This document shows positions 9,844 to 20,196 of a stretch of DNA of 64,000 nucleotides, in pieces. Both the position numbers and the translations under genes were made by a program. The notes under the pieces were generated by a model. It saw only the letters and a list, made by a program, of their open reading frames with translations. It made no database searches and was not told where the DNA came from. The number at the start of each line of letters is the position of its first letter. The stretch's first letter is position 1. Source of the DNA: Stenotrophomonas sp. SAU14A_NAIMI4_5 (GTDB lineage: Bacteria; Pseudomonadota; Gammaproteobacteria; Xanthomonadales; Xanthomonadaceae); NCBI RefSeq assembly GCF_003086795.1, contig NZ_CP026003.1, positions 1,818,777 to 1,882,776 on the forward strand. The letters run 5' to 3'.

Positions 9844-9895
9844 CGATAGGGCTCCGTGTGCAATGCCGCGCCAGCGCGTGCGGCCTGGCCAAGGG

Positions 9896-9921
9896 GTATG
9901 GCTGATTGTCCCGAAATCAAG
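9896..9921 (-). promoter_or_regulatory. candidate sigma-32 promoter of htpG
   Basis: Read on the minus strand, CTTGATT (9921-9915) is followed after 11 bases by AGCCATAC (9903-9896), which is close to the sigma-32 pattern CTTGAAA / CCCCATNT. It lies about 55 bases upstream of the htpG start codon. Found by eye only. Confidence 0.4.
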
Positions 9922-9957
9922 GGGTTGGTCGGGCAGGGCTGCGCCCTGCACCTGCTG

Positions 9958-9981
9958 GTAGTGCCGGCCGCTGGCCGGCAG
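9958..9981. repeat. SMAG palindrome at the left edge of element A
   Basis: GTAG + tgccggccgctggccggcag, upstream of htpG. Confidence 0.88.
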
Positions 9982-10018
9982 CCTTAGAGTCAAAGGCCGG
10001 AGCGGCATTCCGTGGGAT

Positions 10019-10199
10019 GGCGGGGCACTGTGGGTTCGCGGGGACGCCGTGAACCCCCTCCGGGGTCCGGCCCAGCCGCTGGCGGCTGTGCGTTCGGGCG
10101 CTCGCGAAGCAGTGCTTCGCAAGCAAAGCGCCCTCACCCATGGGGGCTTGGTCGCCGCATCCATGCGGCTCACACCCCGCAAACCCACAGTGCCCCGCC
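10019..10199. repeat. long hairpin 1 (GGCGGGG-bounded)
   Basis: The arms GGCGGGGCACTGTGGGTT and AACCCACAGTGCCCCGCC are perfectly complementary, and the pairing continues with mismatches. The loop is enlarged to more than 120 bases by a GC-rich insertion with its own palindromes (GCGAAGCAGTGCTTCGC), and it ends with the nested hairpin GCCGCATCCATGCGGC. Confidence 0.85.
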
Positions 10200-10446
10200 T
10201 TTGACAGGTTCACGCGGCTGTTGGAACCTGCTGGTGGTGGGTGCCGACCGTTGGTCGGCACATCTGTCAGATATCGAATGAATTCATCCACGCATGGCGT
10301 GGATCTACTGGCCACGTCGGCTGTTGGTAGGTGTCGACCGTTGGTCGACACGTCTGTCAGACATCGATATCCAACCCAGTGCCGACCAACGGTCGGCACC
10401 CACCAGAGCAGAACGCCGTTCCGACAGATCGCAGGAAACTGTCGAA

Positions 10447-10548
10447 GGCGGGGTGGGTCCGGTTGAGGGGGCGTGAGCCGCATGGATGCGGCGACCGAGC
10501 TTACATGGACGTACTTGCAGCGTCCCCCTCAACCGGACCTACCCCGCC
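10447..10548. repeat. long hairpin 2 (GGCGGGG-bounded)
   Basis: Arms begin GGCGGGGTGGGTCCGGTTGA and end with CAACCGGACCTACCCCGCC; about 27 bp with one mismatch and one bulge. The 47-base loop contains two nested hairpins, GCCGCATGGATGCGGC and TACATGGACGTA. Confidence 0.88.
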
Positions 10549-10679
10549 ATACCACGGAATGCCCGCTTTTGAAGTTGACGTTGACCTTGACGTTGATTCG
10601 GCGGGTGCCGGGCGCCGCCCGGCCGAACTACAATCCCACTCATGGTGAATTTCTCGAAGAACCCCCGCCGGGGGCGCCG

Positions 10680-11794
<1,115 letters not shown>

Positions 11795-11872
11795 ATCCTG
11801 CCCGCGCGGCAGGGCCAGTAGTACCACGCACCCCCATTACGTAAACCACACGCACCACTCGGGAGGAAACCC

Positions 11873-12364
11873 ATGAACACCACCATGCGCGCGATGCTGA
11901 TCGCTTCGTTTGCCCTGGCCTTCACCGCCTGCAAGAAGGAAGAGGCCGCTCCGGTCGAAGACGCCAAGCAGGCCCTGGTCGCTCCGGCCAAGGAAGACGA
12001 TGCAGGCTGGAAGAAGTACCTGCAGGAAGTGGCGATCCAGAACATGGGCAACATCACCAACAGCCCGTTCCTGTATTACCTCTCGCCGGAATCGGACCCG
12101 GACTTCCAGGCCAAGTACGAGCGCCAGACCGAAAGCGCGACCCAGGCCGTGGCCCGCGGCGTGCAGCCGGGCAACATGCTGGCCTTCGGTTCGTCGGCCT
12201 CGGGCAAGATGGCTGACATGATCCAGGCCGTGTTCAAGGACGTCTCGCCGGATTCCATGAAGGGCGTGCGCGTCGTCTTCATCGGCCAGTCCGCTGACAA
12301 CGCCCGCGTGCAGGCTGCCGTGCAGCCGACCGGCGCCGAGTACATTTTCGTCGAAGCCAAGTAA
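11873..12364 (+). CDS. predicted lipoprotein, unknown function
   Basis: 163 residues. GGAGGAAACCC precedes ATG 11873, a very strong ribosome binding site. The signal peptide ends in FTAC, a plausible though imperfect lipobox, giving Cys20 followed by KKEEAAP, a charged linker. The mature part is about 140 residues with no membrane helix and no catalytic motif I recognise; it contains GWKKYLQEVAIQNMGNI and a later GVRVVFIGQSAD segment with the alternation of a beta strand. No cysteine besides the lipobox. It sits between coaD and the ferredoxin gene. Confidence 0.82.
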   Translation: MNTTMRAMLIASFALAFTACKKEEAAPVEDAKQALVAPAKEDDAGWKKYLQEVAIQNMGNITNSPFLYYLSPESDPDFQAKYERQTESATQAVARGVQPGNMLAFGSSASGKMADMIQAVFKDVSPDSMKGVRVVFIGQSADNARVQAAVQPTGAEYIFVEAK

Positions 12365-12495
12365 GACCGTGCCATGGCGGCCATGCTCCGGCATGGCCCG
12401 GGCGGCGCTCCGCAAGGGCGCCGCTGATGACCTGACCGACCCGCGCGCCCGCGCGGGCCGGTCCTTGTCCCAAGGCGCGGGCGAGGAGTATCGCC

Positions 12496-12777
12496 ATGTC
12501 GCTGAAAATCAACGAGCTCTGCGTCAACTGTGACGTCTGCGAGCCGGCCTGCCCGAACCAGGCCATTTCGATGGGTGAAACCATCTACCTGATCGACCCT
12601 GCGCGCTGCACCGAATGCGTGGGTCACTTCGACGAGCCACAGTGCGTGGTCGTCTGCCCGGTCGAATGCATCGATCCGGACCCGGAGATCGTGGAAACGG
12701 AAGTCCAGCTGCTGGCCAAGTTGCGCCGACTGCAGCACGATCACCCCGAACTCTACGCGGAGCCCCCATCCGAATGA
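12496..12777 (+). CDS. YfhL-type 2[4Fe-4S] ferredoxin
   Basis: 93 residues. The first cluster motif is CVNCDVCEPACP. The second has the enlarged spacing typical of the Alvin/YfhL subfamily: CTEC, then eight residues (VGHFDEPQ), then CVVVC and the later CIDP. The C-terminal helical extension rich in charged residues is also typical. It is a small cytoplasmic electron carrier with very low redox potential; its partner is unknown. Its 3' end overlaps the ggt start by 4 bases (ATGA). Confidence 0.93.
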   Translation: MSLKINELCVNCDVCEPACPNQAISMGETIYLIDPARCTECVGHFDEPQCVVVCPVECIDPDPEIVETEVQLLAKLRRLQHDHPELYAEPPSE

Positions 12778-14504
12778 AGACGCTGATCGTCCGCCCCCTG
12801 CTGCTGCTCAGCCTGGTGCTGAGCCCGCTGGCCTGGGCCGAAACCACCGCCCGTGCCGAGCGCCCTGATGGCGCGGCCATCGCCAGTGGCCATGCGCTGG
12901 CCACCCAGGCCGGCATCGACATCCTGGCGCAGGGCGGCAACGCCTTCGACGCCGCGGTGGCGGTGTCCTCCACCCTGGCCGTGGTCGAGCCGATCAGCTC
13001 GGGCCTGGGCGGCGGCGGCTTCTTCCTGCTGCACGATGCAGCCACCGGCAAGGACATCATGCTGGATGCGCGCGAGACCGCCCCGGCGGCCGCGACCCCG
13101 CAGGCCTTCCTGGACAAACAGGGCAACCTGGATCGCGACCGCTCAGTCAACGGCCCGTGGTCGGCCGGCATCCCCGGCCTTCCCGCCGCGCTGGTGGAAC
13201 TGTCGGCCAAGCACGGCAAGCTGCCGCTGTCGGCCTCGCTGCAGCCGGCCATCCGCATCGCCCGCGAAGGTTTCCCGGTCTATGACCGCATGGCCAAGGG
13301 CTACGCCTCGCGCCGCGAGGTGATGGAGCGCTTCCCCGGCACGCGCGAGGTCTACCTGCGCAACGGCAAGCCGATCGCTACCGGGGATCTGTTCAAGCAG
13401 CCTGAGCTGGCACAGACCCTGGAGCGCCTGGCGGCCGGCGGTCGCGATGGCTTCTACAAGGGCCAGACCGGCAAGCTGCTGCTGGAAGGCGTGAAGCAGG
13501 CCGGTGGCAAGTGGACGGCCGACGAGCTGGCCGGCTACCAGGTCAAGCTGCGCGAGCCGATCGTGTTCGACTACAACGGCTGGAAGATCACCACCGCGCC
13601 GCCGCCGTCGTCCGGTGGCATCGCCCTGGCCAGCATGCTTCAGATCCTGGAAGGCTGGGACATCAAGCAGATGGATGCGGCCCACCGCACCCACCTGGTG
13701 GTGGAAGCGATGCGCCGCGCCTACCGCGACCGCACCTTCTTCCTCGGCGATCCGGACTTCGTGCAGATCCCGCAGAAGGTGCTGACCAGCAAGGATTACG
13801 CGCAGGGCCTGCGGGCCACGATACACCCGGACAAGGCCACCCCCAGCGACCTGCTGTCGGGCAACCCGACCCCGCTGGAAGATGACGAGACCACGCACTT
13901 CTCGATCATCGACCGTGATGGCAACCGCGTCGGCGCCACCCAGACCGTCAACCTGCTGTACGGCTCGGGGCTGATTCCCAAGGGCACCGGCGTGCTGCTG
14001 AACAACGAGATGGACGACTTCGCGCTGAAGCCGGGCACCCCCAACGCCTTCGGCGTGATGGGCTATGCGGCCAATGCACCGAAGCCGGGCAAGCGCATGC
14101 TCAGCTCGATGACGCCCACCTTCATGGAGAACGCCGACAAGGTGGTGGTGCTGGGCACCCCGGGCGGCAGCCGCATCATCACCATGGTGCTGCTGGGCAT
14201 CCTCGGCTACGACGCTGGCCTGGACGCGCAACAGGTGGCCGCATTGCCGCGCTACCACCACCAGTGGCTGCCGGACCTGATCGAGGCCGAGAGCGATGCC
14301 TTCGACGCGGACACCGTGAAGCAGCTGCAGGCGATGGGCCACAAGATCGACCTGCCGGGCGACGTCGCCGCCGGTGGCCGCGGCTCCAGCCACGTGTGGG
14401 GCAACCTGCAGACCGTGGAGTGGGACCGCAAGGCCAACAAGCTCTACGGCGGCAGCGACCCGCGCAACCCGGTGGGCAGCGCCCAGGTAATACCGGCGCA
14501 CTGA
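12774..14504 (+). CDS. ggt: gamma-glutamyltransferase
   Basis: 576 residues. A signal peptide (LLLLSLVLSPLAWAE) directs it to the periplasm. It is an Ntn-hydrolase precursor: the autocleavage and catalytic threonine is the second Thr of DDETTHFS (about residue 379), giving large and small subunits. Conserved blocks: SGHALATQAG, GGNAFDAAVA, GLGGGGFFL, the substrate-arginine region DARETAP, and LLNNEMDDF. It hydrolyses glutathione and gamma-glutamyl compounds. The start at 12774 overlaps the ferredoxin stop, so the two are translationally coupled even though no functional link is obvious. Confidence 0.96.
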   Translation: MKTLIVRPLLLLSLVLSPLAWAETTARAERPDGAAIASGHALATQAGIDILAQGGNAFDAAVAVSSTLAVVEPISSGLGGGGFFLLHDAATGKDIMLDARETAPAAATPQAFLDKQGNLDRDRSVNGPWSAGIPGLPAALVELSAKHGKLPLSASLQPAIRIAREGFPVYDRMAKGYASRREVMERFPGTREVYLRNGKPIATGDLFKQPELAQTLERLAAGGRDGFYKGQTGKLLLEGVKQAGGKWTADELAGYQVKLREPIVFDYNGWKITTAPPPSSGGIALASMLQILEGWDIKQMDAAHRTHLVVEAMRRAYRDRTFFLGDPDFVQIPQKVLTSKDYAQGLRATIHPDKATPSDLLSGNPTPLEDDETTHFSIIDRDGNRVGATQTVNLLYGSGLIPKGTGVLLNNEMDDFALKPGTPNAFGVMGYAANAPKPGKRMLSSMTPTFMENADKVVVLGTPGGSRIITMVLLGILGYDAGLDAQQVAALPRYHHQWLPDLIEAESDAFDADTVKQLQAMGHKIDLPGDVAAGGRGSSHVWGNLQTVEWDRKANKLYGGSDPRNPVGSAQVIPAH

Positions 14505-14511
14505 TCCGGCG

Positions 14512-14534
14512 GTAGCGCCGGGCCATGCCCGGCG
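14512..14534. repeat. SMAG palindrome after ggt
   Basis: GTAG + cgccgggccatgcccggcg, 8 bases after the ggt stop codon. Confidence 0.9.
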
Positions 14535-14550
14535 AAATGAGAATCACCGA

Positions 14551-14580
14551 ACCCCGCCACCCGGCGGGGTTCTGCGTTTT
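14551..14580 (+). terminator. intrinsic terminator of ggt
   Basis: A CCCCGCC/GGCGGGG stem with a short loop (arms at 14552-14569) followed by TTCTGCGTTTT. Confidence 0.8.
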
Positions 14581-14636
14581 CCGGCCCGTAATTCCGGCTA
14601 GCGATTATTTAACGGGGGGCCCTCGATAATTGCCGA

Positions 14637-15524
<888 letters not shown>

Positions 15525-15535
15525 GGGGTTTTTCG

Positions 15536-15776
15536 GCAGGGCTTGCAGCCCTGCACCTGCAGAAGCCGAAGCAAGATCAAGAGCGGCATTCCGTGGGACG
15601 GCGGGGCGGTGTGGGTGGTCAGGACACGCCGTAAACCCATCCATGGGGGCTCGATGGCGCCATCCATGGCGCCAACGGTCCTGCCCACCTACACCGCCCC
15701 ACCTCTGACAGTTGGCCGGTGGCTGTTGGTGGGTGCCGACCGTTGGTCGGCACATCTGTCAGAGATCGATGTTCAA
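15536..15776. repeat. composite palindromic element B (half element)
   Basis: Contains GCAGGGCTTGCAGCCCTGC, GAGCGGCATTCCGTGGGA, one long hairpin (15600-15703), TCTGACAGTTGGCC, and the SMAG-like hairpin GTGCCGACCGTTGGTCGGCAC followed by ATCTGTCAGAGATCGA. It corresponds to one half of elements A and C. It is about 90% similar by eye to the right half of element C read in reverse (60960-61156). No gene is seen here. Confidence 0.85.
15600..15703. repeat. long hairpin 3 (GGCGGGG-bounded)
   Basis: 104 bases with arms GGCGGGGCGGTGTGGGTGG and CCACCTACACCGCCCCACC plus GGTC/GTCC extension. The loop holds two nested hairpins, CCCATCCATGGG and TGGCGCCATCCATGGCGCCA. Confidence 0.87.
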
Positions 15777-15777
15777 T

Positions 15778-15816
15778 GGGGTCGGGTCCCGTTGCTGCGC
15801 AACGGGCTCTGACCCC
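15778..15816. repeat. GGGGTC-family palindrome downstream of psiF
   Basis: GGGGTCgGgtCCCGTTG, then CAACGGGctCtGACCCC, about 17-bp arms with a short loop. It is related to the element at 16772-16808. It lies 27 bases past the psiF stop and may end its transcript, although no T-run follows. Confidence 0.75.
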
Positions 15817-15842
15817 CATTTGGGTGAAGTCGATGGACTTTC

Positions 15843-16133
15843 TTACGAGGCTTTCAGGCAGCTGCTCATGAAGGTCTTGCGGGCGTCGCCGGCGAGCTTC
15901 TTGGTCGCGGCATCGGCGTTGCACTGCTTCATGCGCTCCTGCGGGGTGGCGGCCTTGGTGTCGGTGGCGTGGCCGCTCAGGCAGGCGCTCTGCGCGGTCT
16001 TGTAGGCGTCGCCCTTCAGCCCTTTGTTCTTGGCCGAGCAGTCGGCCATGCGCTGCTGTTGCGGGGTGGCGGCGGTGGCGGCCAGGGGCAGGCCGATGAG
16101 CAGGGCGGCGGCCAGCAGGAACGAGGCTTTCAT
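15843..16133 (-). CDS. PsiF-repeat exported protein
   Basis: 96 residues from ATG 16133, which is preceded on the minus strand by TGGAGATGCC. A signal peptide ends at ATAAT. Two PsiF repeats follow: QRMADCSAKNKGLKGDAYK and QERMKQCNADAATKKLAGD, each with two cysteines (MADC...SACL and MKQC...SSCL) that probably form disulfides in the periplasm. E. coli psiF is a phosphate-starvation-inducible gene of unknown function. The phosphatase cluster 1.5 kb downstream makes a phosphate link worth noting, but no PHO box was seen here. Confidence 0.88.
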   Translation of the reverse strand: MKASFLLAAALLIGLPLAATAATPQQQRMADCSAKNKGLKGDAYKTAQSACLSGHATDTKAATPQERMKQCNADAATKKLAGDARKTFMSSCLKAS

Positions 16134-16285
16134 GGCATCTCCAGGGCGTGCAGTGCGGGTGCGCGGAGCATTCGCCCGCTGGCTGGAAAACGACGTGAAG
16201 ATTCGCGATCGTCCTGGTAACGCTTGCCTGGGGATAGCGATCAGCGTATCGGTGGGCATCCTTTCCGACGCATTGGAGCACGTCC

Positions 16286-16765
16286 ATGACATCCGCTGCC
16301 GCCTCTCATCCGGAGACCGATCTGGTCATCAGCCGCGTGTTGGCCGCGCCGCGGGCGGCGTTGTGGCGGGCGTGGACCGAACCTGAGCTGTTGCGGCAGT
16401 GGTGGTGCCCACGGCCGTGGACCACCGAGGTGCGTGCGTTCGAGCTCCGCCCCGGCGGTGCGTTCCATACCTTCATGCAGGGCCCGGAGGGCGGCACCAG
16501 TGATAACCCGGGGTGCTTCGTCGAGATCGTGCCGCAGCAGCGCCTGGTGTTCACTTCGATGCTGGGCGGCGGCTGGCGGCCGCAGACCCCGTGGCTGGGC
16601 TTCACCGCGGCCATTACCTTCGCCGACGAAGGGCAGGGCTGCCGCTACACCGCGCAGGTCATGCACCCGGACAAGACAGTCCGTGACCAACACGAGCAGA
16701 TGGGGTTTTTCGATGGTTGGAACATGGCCATCGACCAGTTGCAGGCGCTGGCGGCCGGGCTGTAA
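16286..16765 (+). CDS. SRPBCC / AHSA1-type protein
   Basis: 159 residues, soluble. Conserved START-like features of the activator-of-Hsp90-ATPase homologue family: DLVISRVLAAPRAALWRAWTEPELLRQWW at the N-terminus, VRAFELRPGGAF in the beta sheet, and the C-terminal helix GFFDGWNMAIDQLQAL. Such proteins form a hydrophobic ligand pocket; the ligand is unknown and the name does not imply Hsp90 co-chaperone function. It is monocistronic and convergent with upp across a palindrome. Confidence 0.9.
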   Translation: MTSAAASHPETDLVISRVLAAPRAALWRAWTEPELLRQWWCPRPWTTEVRAFELRPGGAFHTFMQGPEGGTSDNPGCFVEIVPQQRLVFTSMLGGGWRPQTPWLGFTAAITFADEGQGCRYTAQVMHPDKTVRDQHEQMGFFDGWNMAIDQLQALAAGL

Positions 16766-16771
16766 AGACCT

Positions 16772-16808
16772 GGGGTCGGAGCCCTTTCTGCGAAAGGGAT
16801 CCGACCCC
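16772..16808. repeat. GGGGTC-family palindrome between convergent genes
   Basis: GGGGTCGGAgCCCTTTC and GAAAGGGatCCGACCCC flank a 3-base loop; 16 bp. A partial second copy (GGGGTCAGATCCCTT) follows. Same family as 15778-15816, and probably a transcription-end structure for the convergent SRPBCC and upp genes. Confidence 0.8.
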
Positions 16809-16831
16809 GGGGTCAGATCCCTTCAACCGGA

Positions 16832-17464
16832 TCACACCACGCGGGTACCGAAAATGCGGTCGCCCGCATCGCCCAGGCCCGGCAGGATGTAGCCCTTGTC
16901 GTTGAGCTGGGCATCGATGGCCGCGGTGTAGATCTCCACGTCCGGGTGCACGGCCTTGACCGCCTCGATGCCTTCCGGTGCGGCGACCAGGAAGATGCCC
17001 TTGATGCGGCGGGCGCCCGCGCGCTTGAGCATGTCGATGGTGGCGATCAGGGTGCCGCCGGTGGCCAGCATCGGGTCCAGGATCAGCGCATCGCGCTCTT
17101 CCAGGCGGCCGGTCAGGCGCTCGAAATAAGGCACCGGCTGCAGGGTTTCCTCATCGCGCTGCAGGCCGACCACGCTCACGCGCGCGGCCGGGATCAGCGA
17201 CAGCACGCCGCTGAGCATGCCCAGGCCGGCACGCAGGATCGGCACCACGGTGATCTTGGCGCCAGCGATGCGCTGCACGGTCACCGGGCCGGCCCAGCCG
17301 GGGAGGGTGTGCGGCTCGGTCTCCAGGTCGGCGGTGGCCTCGTAGGCCAGCAGCGTGCCCAGTTCGTTGGCCAGTTCGCGGAAATCCTTGGTGCTGAGCG
17401 CGGCGTTGCGCATCAGGCCGATCTTGTGCTGCACCAGCGGGTGGCGCACTTCGACGATCTTCAT
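16832..17464 (-). CDS. upp: uracil phosphoribosyltransferase
   Basis: 210 residues from ATG 17464 ([11 protein letters not shown]), the standard length. The PRPP-binding loop is [15 protein letters not shown], and the uracil site is in the [18 protein letters not shown]-terminus. Other family blocks: [21 protein letters not shown] and [11 protein letters not shown]. It salvages uracil to UMP in the cytoplasm. The start of the TonB-receptor gene is divergent, about 155 bases away. Confidence 0.97.
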   Translation of the reverse strand: MKIVEVRHPLVQHKIGLMRNAALSTKDFRELANELGTLLAYEATADLETEPHTLPGWAGPVTVQRIAGAKITVVPILRAGLGMLSGVLSLIPAARVSVVGLQRDEETLQPVPYFERLTGRLEERDALILDPMLATGGTLIATIDMLKRAGARRIKGIFLVAAPEGIEAVKAVHPDVEIYTAAIDAQLNDKGYILPGLGDAGDRIFGTRVV

Positions 17465-17551
17465 GGTCGGGAATGGGGGCTGTAGAGAGGCCTCCATTTT
17501 GCCGGATCGGCGCTGCGAAGCCCACGCCGGATGCAATGAATGTGCTGAACG

Positions 17552-17569
17552 GTGTCACCGCCGTGCAAC
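17552..17569 (+). promoter_or_regulatory. weak PHO-box-like direct repeat
   Basis: GTGTCAC-CGCC-GTGCAAC: two 7-mers spaced by 4 bases, the geometry of a PHO box (CTGTCAT-N4-CTGTCAT). Only the first repeat is a decent match. It lies about 50 bases upstream of the receptor start and is suggested mainly by the phosphatase genes that follow. Confidence 0.2.
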
Positions 17570-17619
17570 TTTGCGGACATACCTTGCAGACCCATTCTTC
17601 ACAGGTATGGGGCTCCACC

Positions 17620-20196
17620 GTGCACATCAAGACTCCGCTGGCCATGGCCATCACCGTGACCCTGGCGCTGGGGGCCGCAGCACCGCTGCAGGCCGCCGGG
17701 CAGCAGGCCTTGGCCGCCACCGGCGTGGTTGCCGCCGATGCGGTCGACCTGGACCGCATCGAAGTGCGCGCCCAGCTCGAATCGCAGGTCCGCGCGGTTG
17801 ATCTGAAGCGCAGCAGCGACGCCATCGAAGACGCGGTGTCCTCCGATGCCTTGGGCCAGTACCCGGACAAGAACGTGGCCGAGTCGCTGCAGCGCCTGCC
17901 GGGCATCAGCGTGACCCGCGACCAGGGCGAAGGCCGCTTCGTGGTCATCCGTGGCCTGGATGCCAACCTCAACAGCGTCAGCATCGATGGCATCGCCGTG
18001 GGTACCCCGGAAGATTCCAGCCGCGCCGCGCCGCTGGACGTCATTCCTTCCGATTCGACCGAGCGCCTGCGCGTGGTCAAGTCGCCGACCCCGGACATGC
18101 CGGGTGACGCCATCGGTGGCGCGGTGCTGGTCGAATCGGCCTCGGCCTTCGACCGCGACGGCCGCAGCCTGCGCGGCAAGATCGAAGCCAGCCACCAGCA
18201 GCTGTCCGGCGAGACCAGCCCCAAGGCCTCGTTCAACTACAGCGAAGTGTTCGCCGACACCTTCGGCATCGCGCTGGGCGTGAACTACCAGAACCGCAAG
18301 TTCGAGTCGGACAACACCGAAGTCGAGTACGACAATCTTGATGGTGACATCGATCCGCAGGACGTGAAGCCCGGTGACGTCACCGCGATCAACCTGCAGA
18401 ACCGCAAGTACGAGATCGAGCGCAAGCGCATCGGTGCCAACCTCAACATGGACTGGCGCCCGAACGAGGACAGCAAGTACTACCTGCGCACGCTGTACAG
18501 CCAGTTCGACGACGCTGAAACCCGCCAGCGCGTGATCTACAACTTCGATGACGCCGACATGGTGGCCACCGGCACCGACCAGTACCGCCTGGACGATCTG
18601 CCGGCCGATGCGATCCAGAAGCGCATGCGCTACCGCACCAAGAAGGAAAACACCTTTGCTGCCAGCCTGGGCGGCGAGAACAAGCTGACCAACGCGGTGG
18701 TGGACTACAAGATCGGTTACACCCGCACCGAAGAGCGCGTCAACGACGAGATGGAAGCGCGCTTCGAGCTGGATGCCGACGACATGTCCGGCACCCTGGA
18801 CCAGCGCAGCCGCCTGCCGACCTACACGCTCAGCAGCAACGACTGGATGGACAACGCGAACTACGCGTTCGACCGCTTCGTGATCTCGCCCAAGCAGGTC
18901 AATGACGAAGAGCGCAGCGCGCAGGTCAACGTGCGTTTCGACGGCGACAACAGCAGCATCAAGTTCGGCCTGCTCGGCCGCTGGCGCGACCGTGATGTCA
19001 ACGTGGACGAGAGCGAACTGCGCCGCGGCCCGGACATCGACCTGGCCAGCTGGACGGCGGCCGATCCGGAACACCGCCATGGCGTGATGGGGCAGGGCAT
19101 GAGCTCAGCGGCCATGCGCGCCTACTGGGCACAGAACGGCAGCCGCTACACCGCGCGTCCGCAGGACGTGGCCGGCAACGCCGCGACCTCGCTGGAAGAG
19201 GATTACACCGCCAGCGAAGACATCTTCGCCAGCTACGCGATGGGCACCTGGGACATCGGATCGCTGCGCATCATCGGCGGCGTGCGCGTGGAGAACACCC
19301 GCTTCAAGGCCACCGGCAACAGCGTCGAGCTGGACGACGATGACGGCTACACGGTCAGCCCGGTGGAGGCCAACCGCAGCTACACCAACGTGCTGCCGGG
19401 CCTGCACCTGCGCTACGACGCGGCCGACGACTGGGTGCTGCGTGCCTCGGCCAACAAGACGGTCTCGCGTCCGTCCTTCGGTGACATCTCGCCGCGCCGC
19501 GCGCTGAATGCCGGTGACGAAGAGCTGCGCCTGGGCAATCCGCAGCTGGATCCCTACGAATCGAAGAACATCGACCTGTCGGTCGAGAAGTACATCGGCA
19601 CCACCGGCATCGTTTCGCTGGGCCTGTTCCACAAGTCCATCGATGGCTACATCGTGGAGACCGTGAGCCAGAATGATCCGGCTTACGATGGCCTCGACGT
19701 GACCCGCCCGATCAACGGCCGCAAGGCCACCGTGCGCGGCGCCGAGTTCAACTGGCAGCAGCAGCTGGCGTTCCTGCCTGGCGCGCTGGACGGCGTGCTG
19801 GTCGGTGCCAGCGGCACCTGGCTGGACACCAGGTTCGATGCCGGCATCGCTGATCGCGAAGGCGAGGAGTTCATGCTGCCGCGTGCCTCCAAGCACGTGT
19901 ACAGCGCGCACATCGGCTATGAGAAGTACGGCCTGAGCACGCGCCTGGCGGCGGTCTATCGCAGCGAGTACCTGGACACCGTCGGTGCCGGCCGTGCGTT
20001 CGACATCTACGTCGCGCCCAATACCCAGCTCGACTTCTCGCTGGACTACAAGTTCACCCCGCGCATCAGCATGTACTTCGAAGCGCAGAACCTGCTCGAC
20101 AAGCCGCTGGAGCTGTACCAGGGCACCCGTTCGCGCACCCTGCAGATGGAAGAGTACGGCCGCACCTACGCTGTCGGCCTGAAGGTGGCCCTGTGA
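17620..20196 (+). CDS. TonB-dependent outer membrane receptor of the phosphatase cluster
   Basis: 858 residues from the GTG at 17620, chosen because a signal peptide follows directly (MAITVTLALGAAAPLQAA); ATG 17644 is an alternative. The plug domain has DAVSSDALGQYPDKNVAESL, LPGISVTRDQGEGRFVVIRG and LNSVSIDGI. This is the xanthomonad/caulobacterial receptor subgroup. The beta barrel ends in the aromatic-rich LEEYGRTYAVGLKVAL-like C-terminus with penultimate hydrophobics. It imports a ligand across the outer membrane using TonB energy. The stop overlaps the phytase-like gene start by 4 bases. By context the ligand may be phytate or another phosphorylated compound; that is inference. Confidence 0.93.
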   Translation: MHIKTPLAMAITVTLALGAAAPLQAAGQQALAATGVVAADAVDLDRIEVRAQLESQVRAVDLKRSSDAIEDAVSSDALGQYPDKNVAESLQRLPGISVTRDQGEGRFVVIRGLDANLNSVSIDGIAVGTPEDSSRAAPLDVIPSDSTERLRVVKSPTPDMPGDAIGGAVLVESASAFDRDGRSLRGKIEASHQQLSGETSPKASFNYSEVFADTFGIALGVNYQNRKFESDNTEVEYDNLDGDIDPQDVKPGDVTAINLQNRKYEIERKRIGANLNMDWRPNEDSKYYLRTLYSQFDDAETRQRVIYNFDDADMVATGTDQYRLDDLPADAIQKRMRYRTKKENTFAASLGGENKLTNAVVDYKIGYTRTEERVNDEMEARFELDADDMSGTLDQRSRLPTYTLSSNDWMDNANYAFDRFVISPKQVNDEERSAQVNVRFDGDNSSIKFGLLGRWRDRDVNVDESELRRGPDIDLASWTAADPEHRHGVMGQGMSSAAMRAYWAQNGSRYTARPQDVAGNAATSLEEDYTASEDIFASYAMGTWDIGSLRIIGGVRVENTRFKATGNSVELDDDDGYTVSPVEANRSYTNVLPGLHLRYDAADDWVLRASANKTVSRPSFGDISPRRALNAGDEELRLGNPQLDPYESKNIDLSVEKYIGTTGIVSLGLFHKSIDGYIVETVSQNDPAYDGLDVTRPINGRKATVRGAEFNWQQQLAFLPGALDGVLVGASGTWLDTRFDAGIADREGEEFMLPRASKHVYSAHIGYEKYGLSTRLAAVYRSEYLDTVGAGRAFDIYVAPNTQLDFSLDYKFTPRISMYFEAQNLLDKPLELYQGTRSRTLQMEEYGRTYAVGLKVAL

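Larger units (their letters stand above)
9931..10562. repeat. composite palindromic element A
   Basis: This region has no convincing gene. From the left it holds a GCAGGGCTGCGCCCTGC palindrome, a SMAG copy (9958-9981), the conserved string GAGCGGCATTCCGTGGGA, a long hairpin (10019-10199), several SMAG-like hairpins of the type GTGCCGACCGTTGGTCGGCAC, the string CTGTCAGATATCGA, then the mirror arrangement ending in a second long hairpin (10447-10548) and CCACGGAATGCC. The two halves are inverted relative to each other. The right half (10368-10549) recurs in inverted orientation at 60681-60862. Confidence 0.85.

Noticed and set aside
9844..10188. N-terminal extension of htpG by about 115 codons
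   Set aside because: The extra part is translated composite repeat; Hsp90 proteins start at the MTETTQTE position.
10473..10679. N-terminal extension of rsmD
   Set aside because: It reads through repeat hairpin 2; family proteins start just before [10 protein letters not shown].
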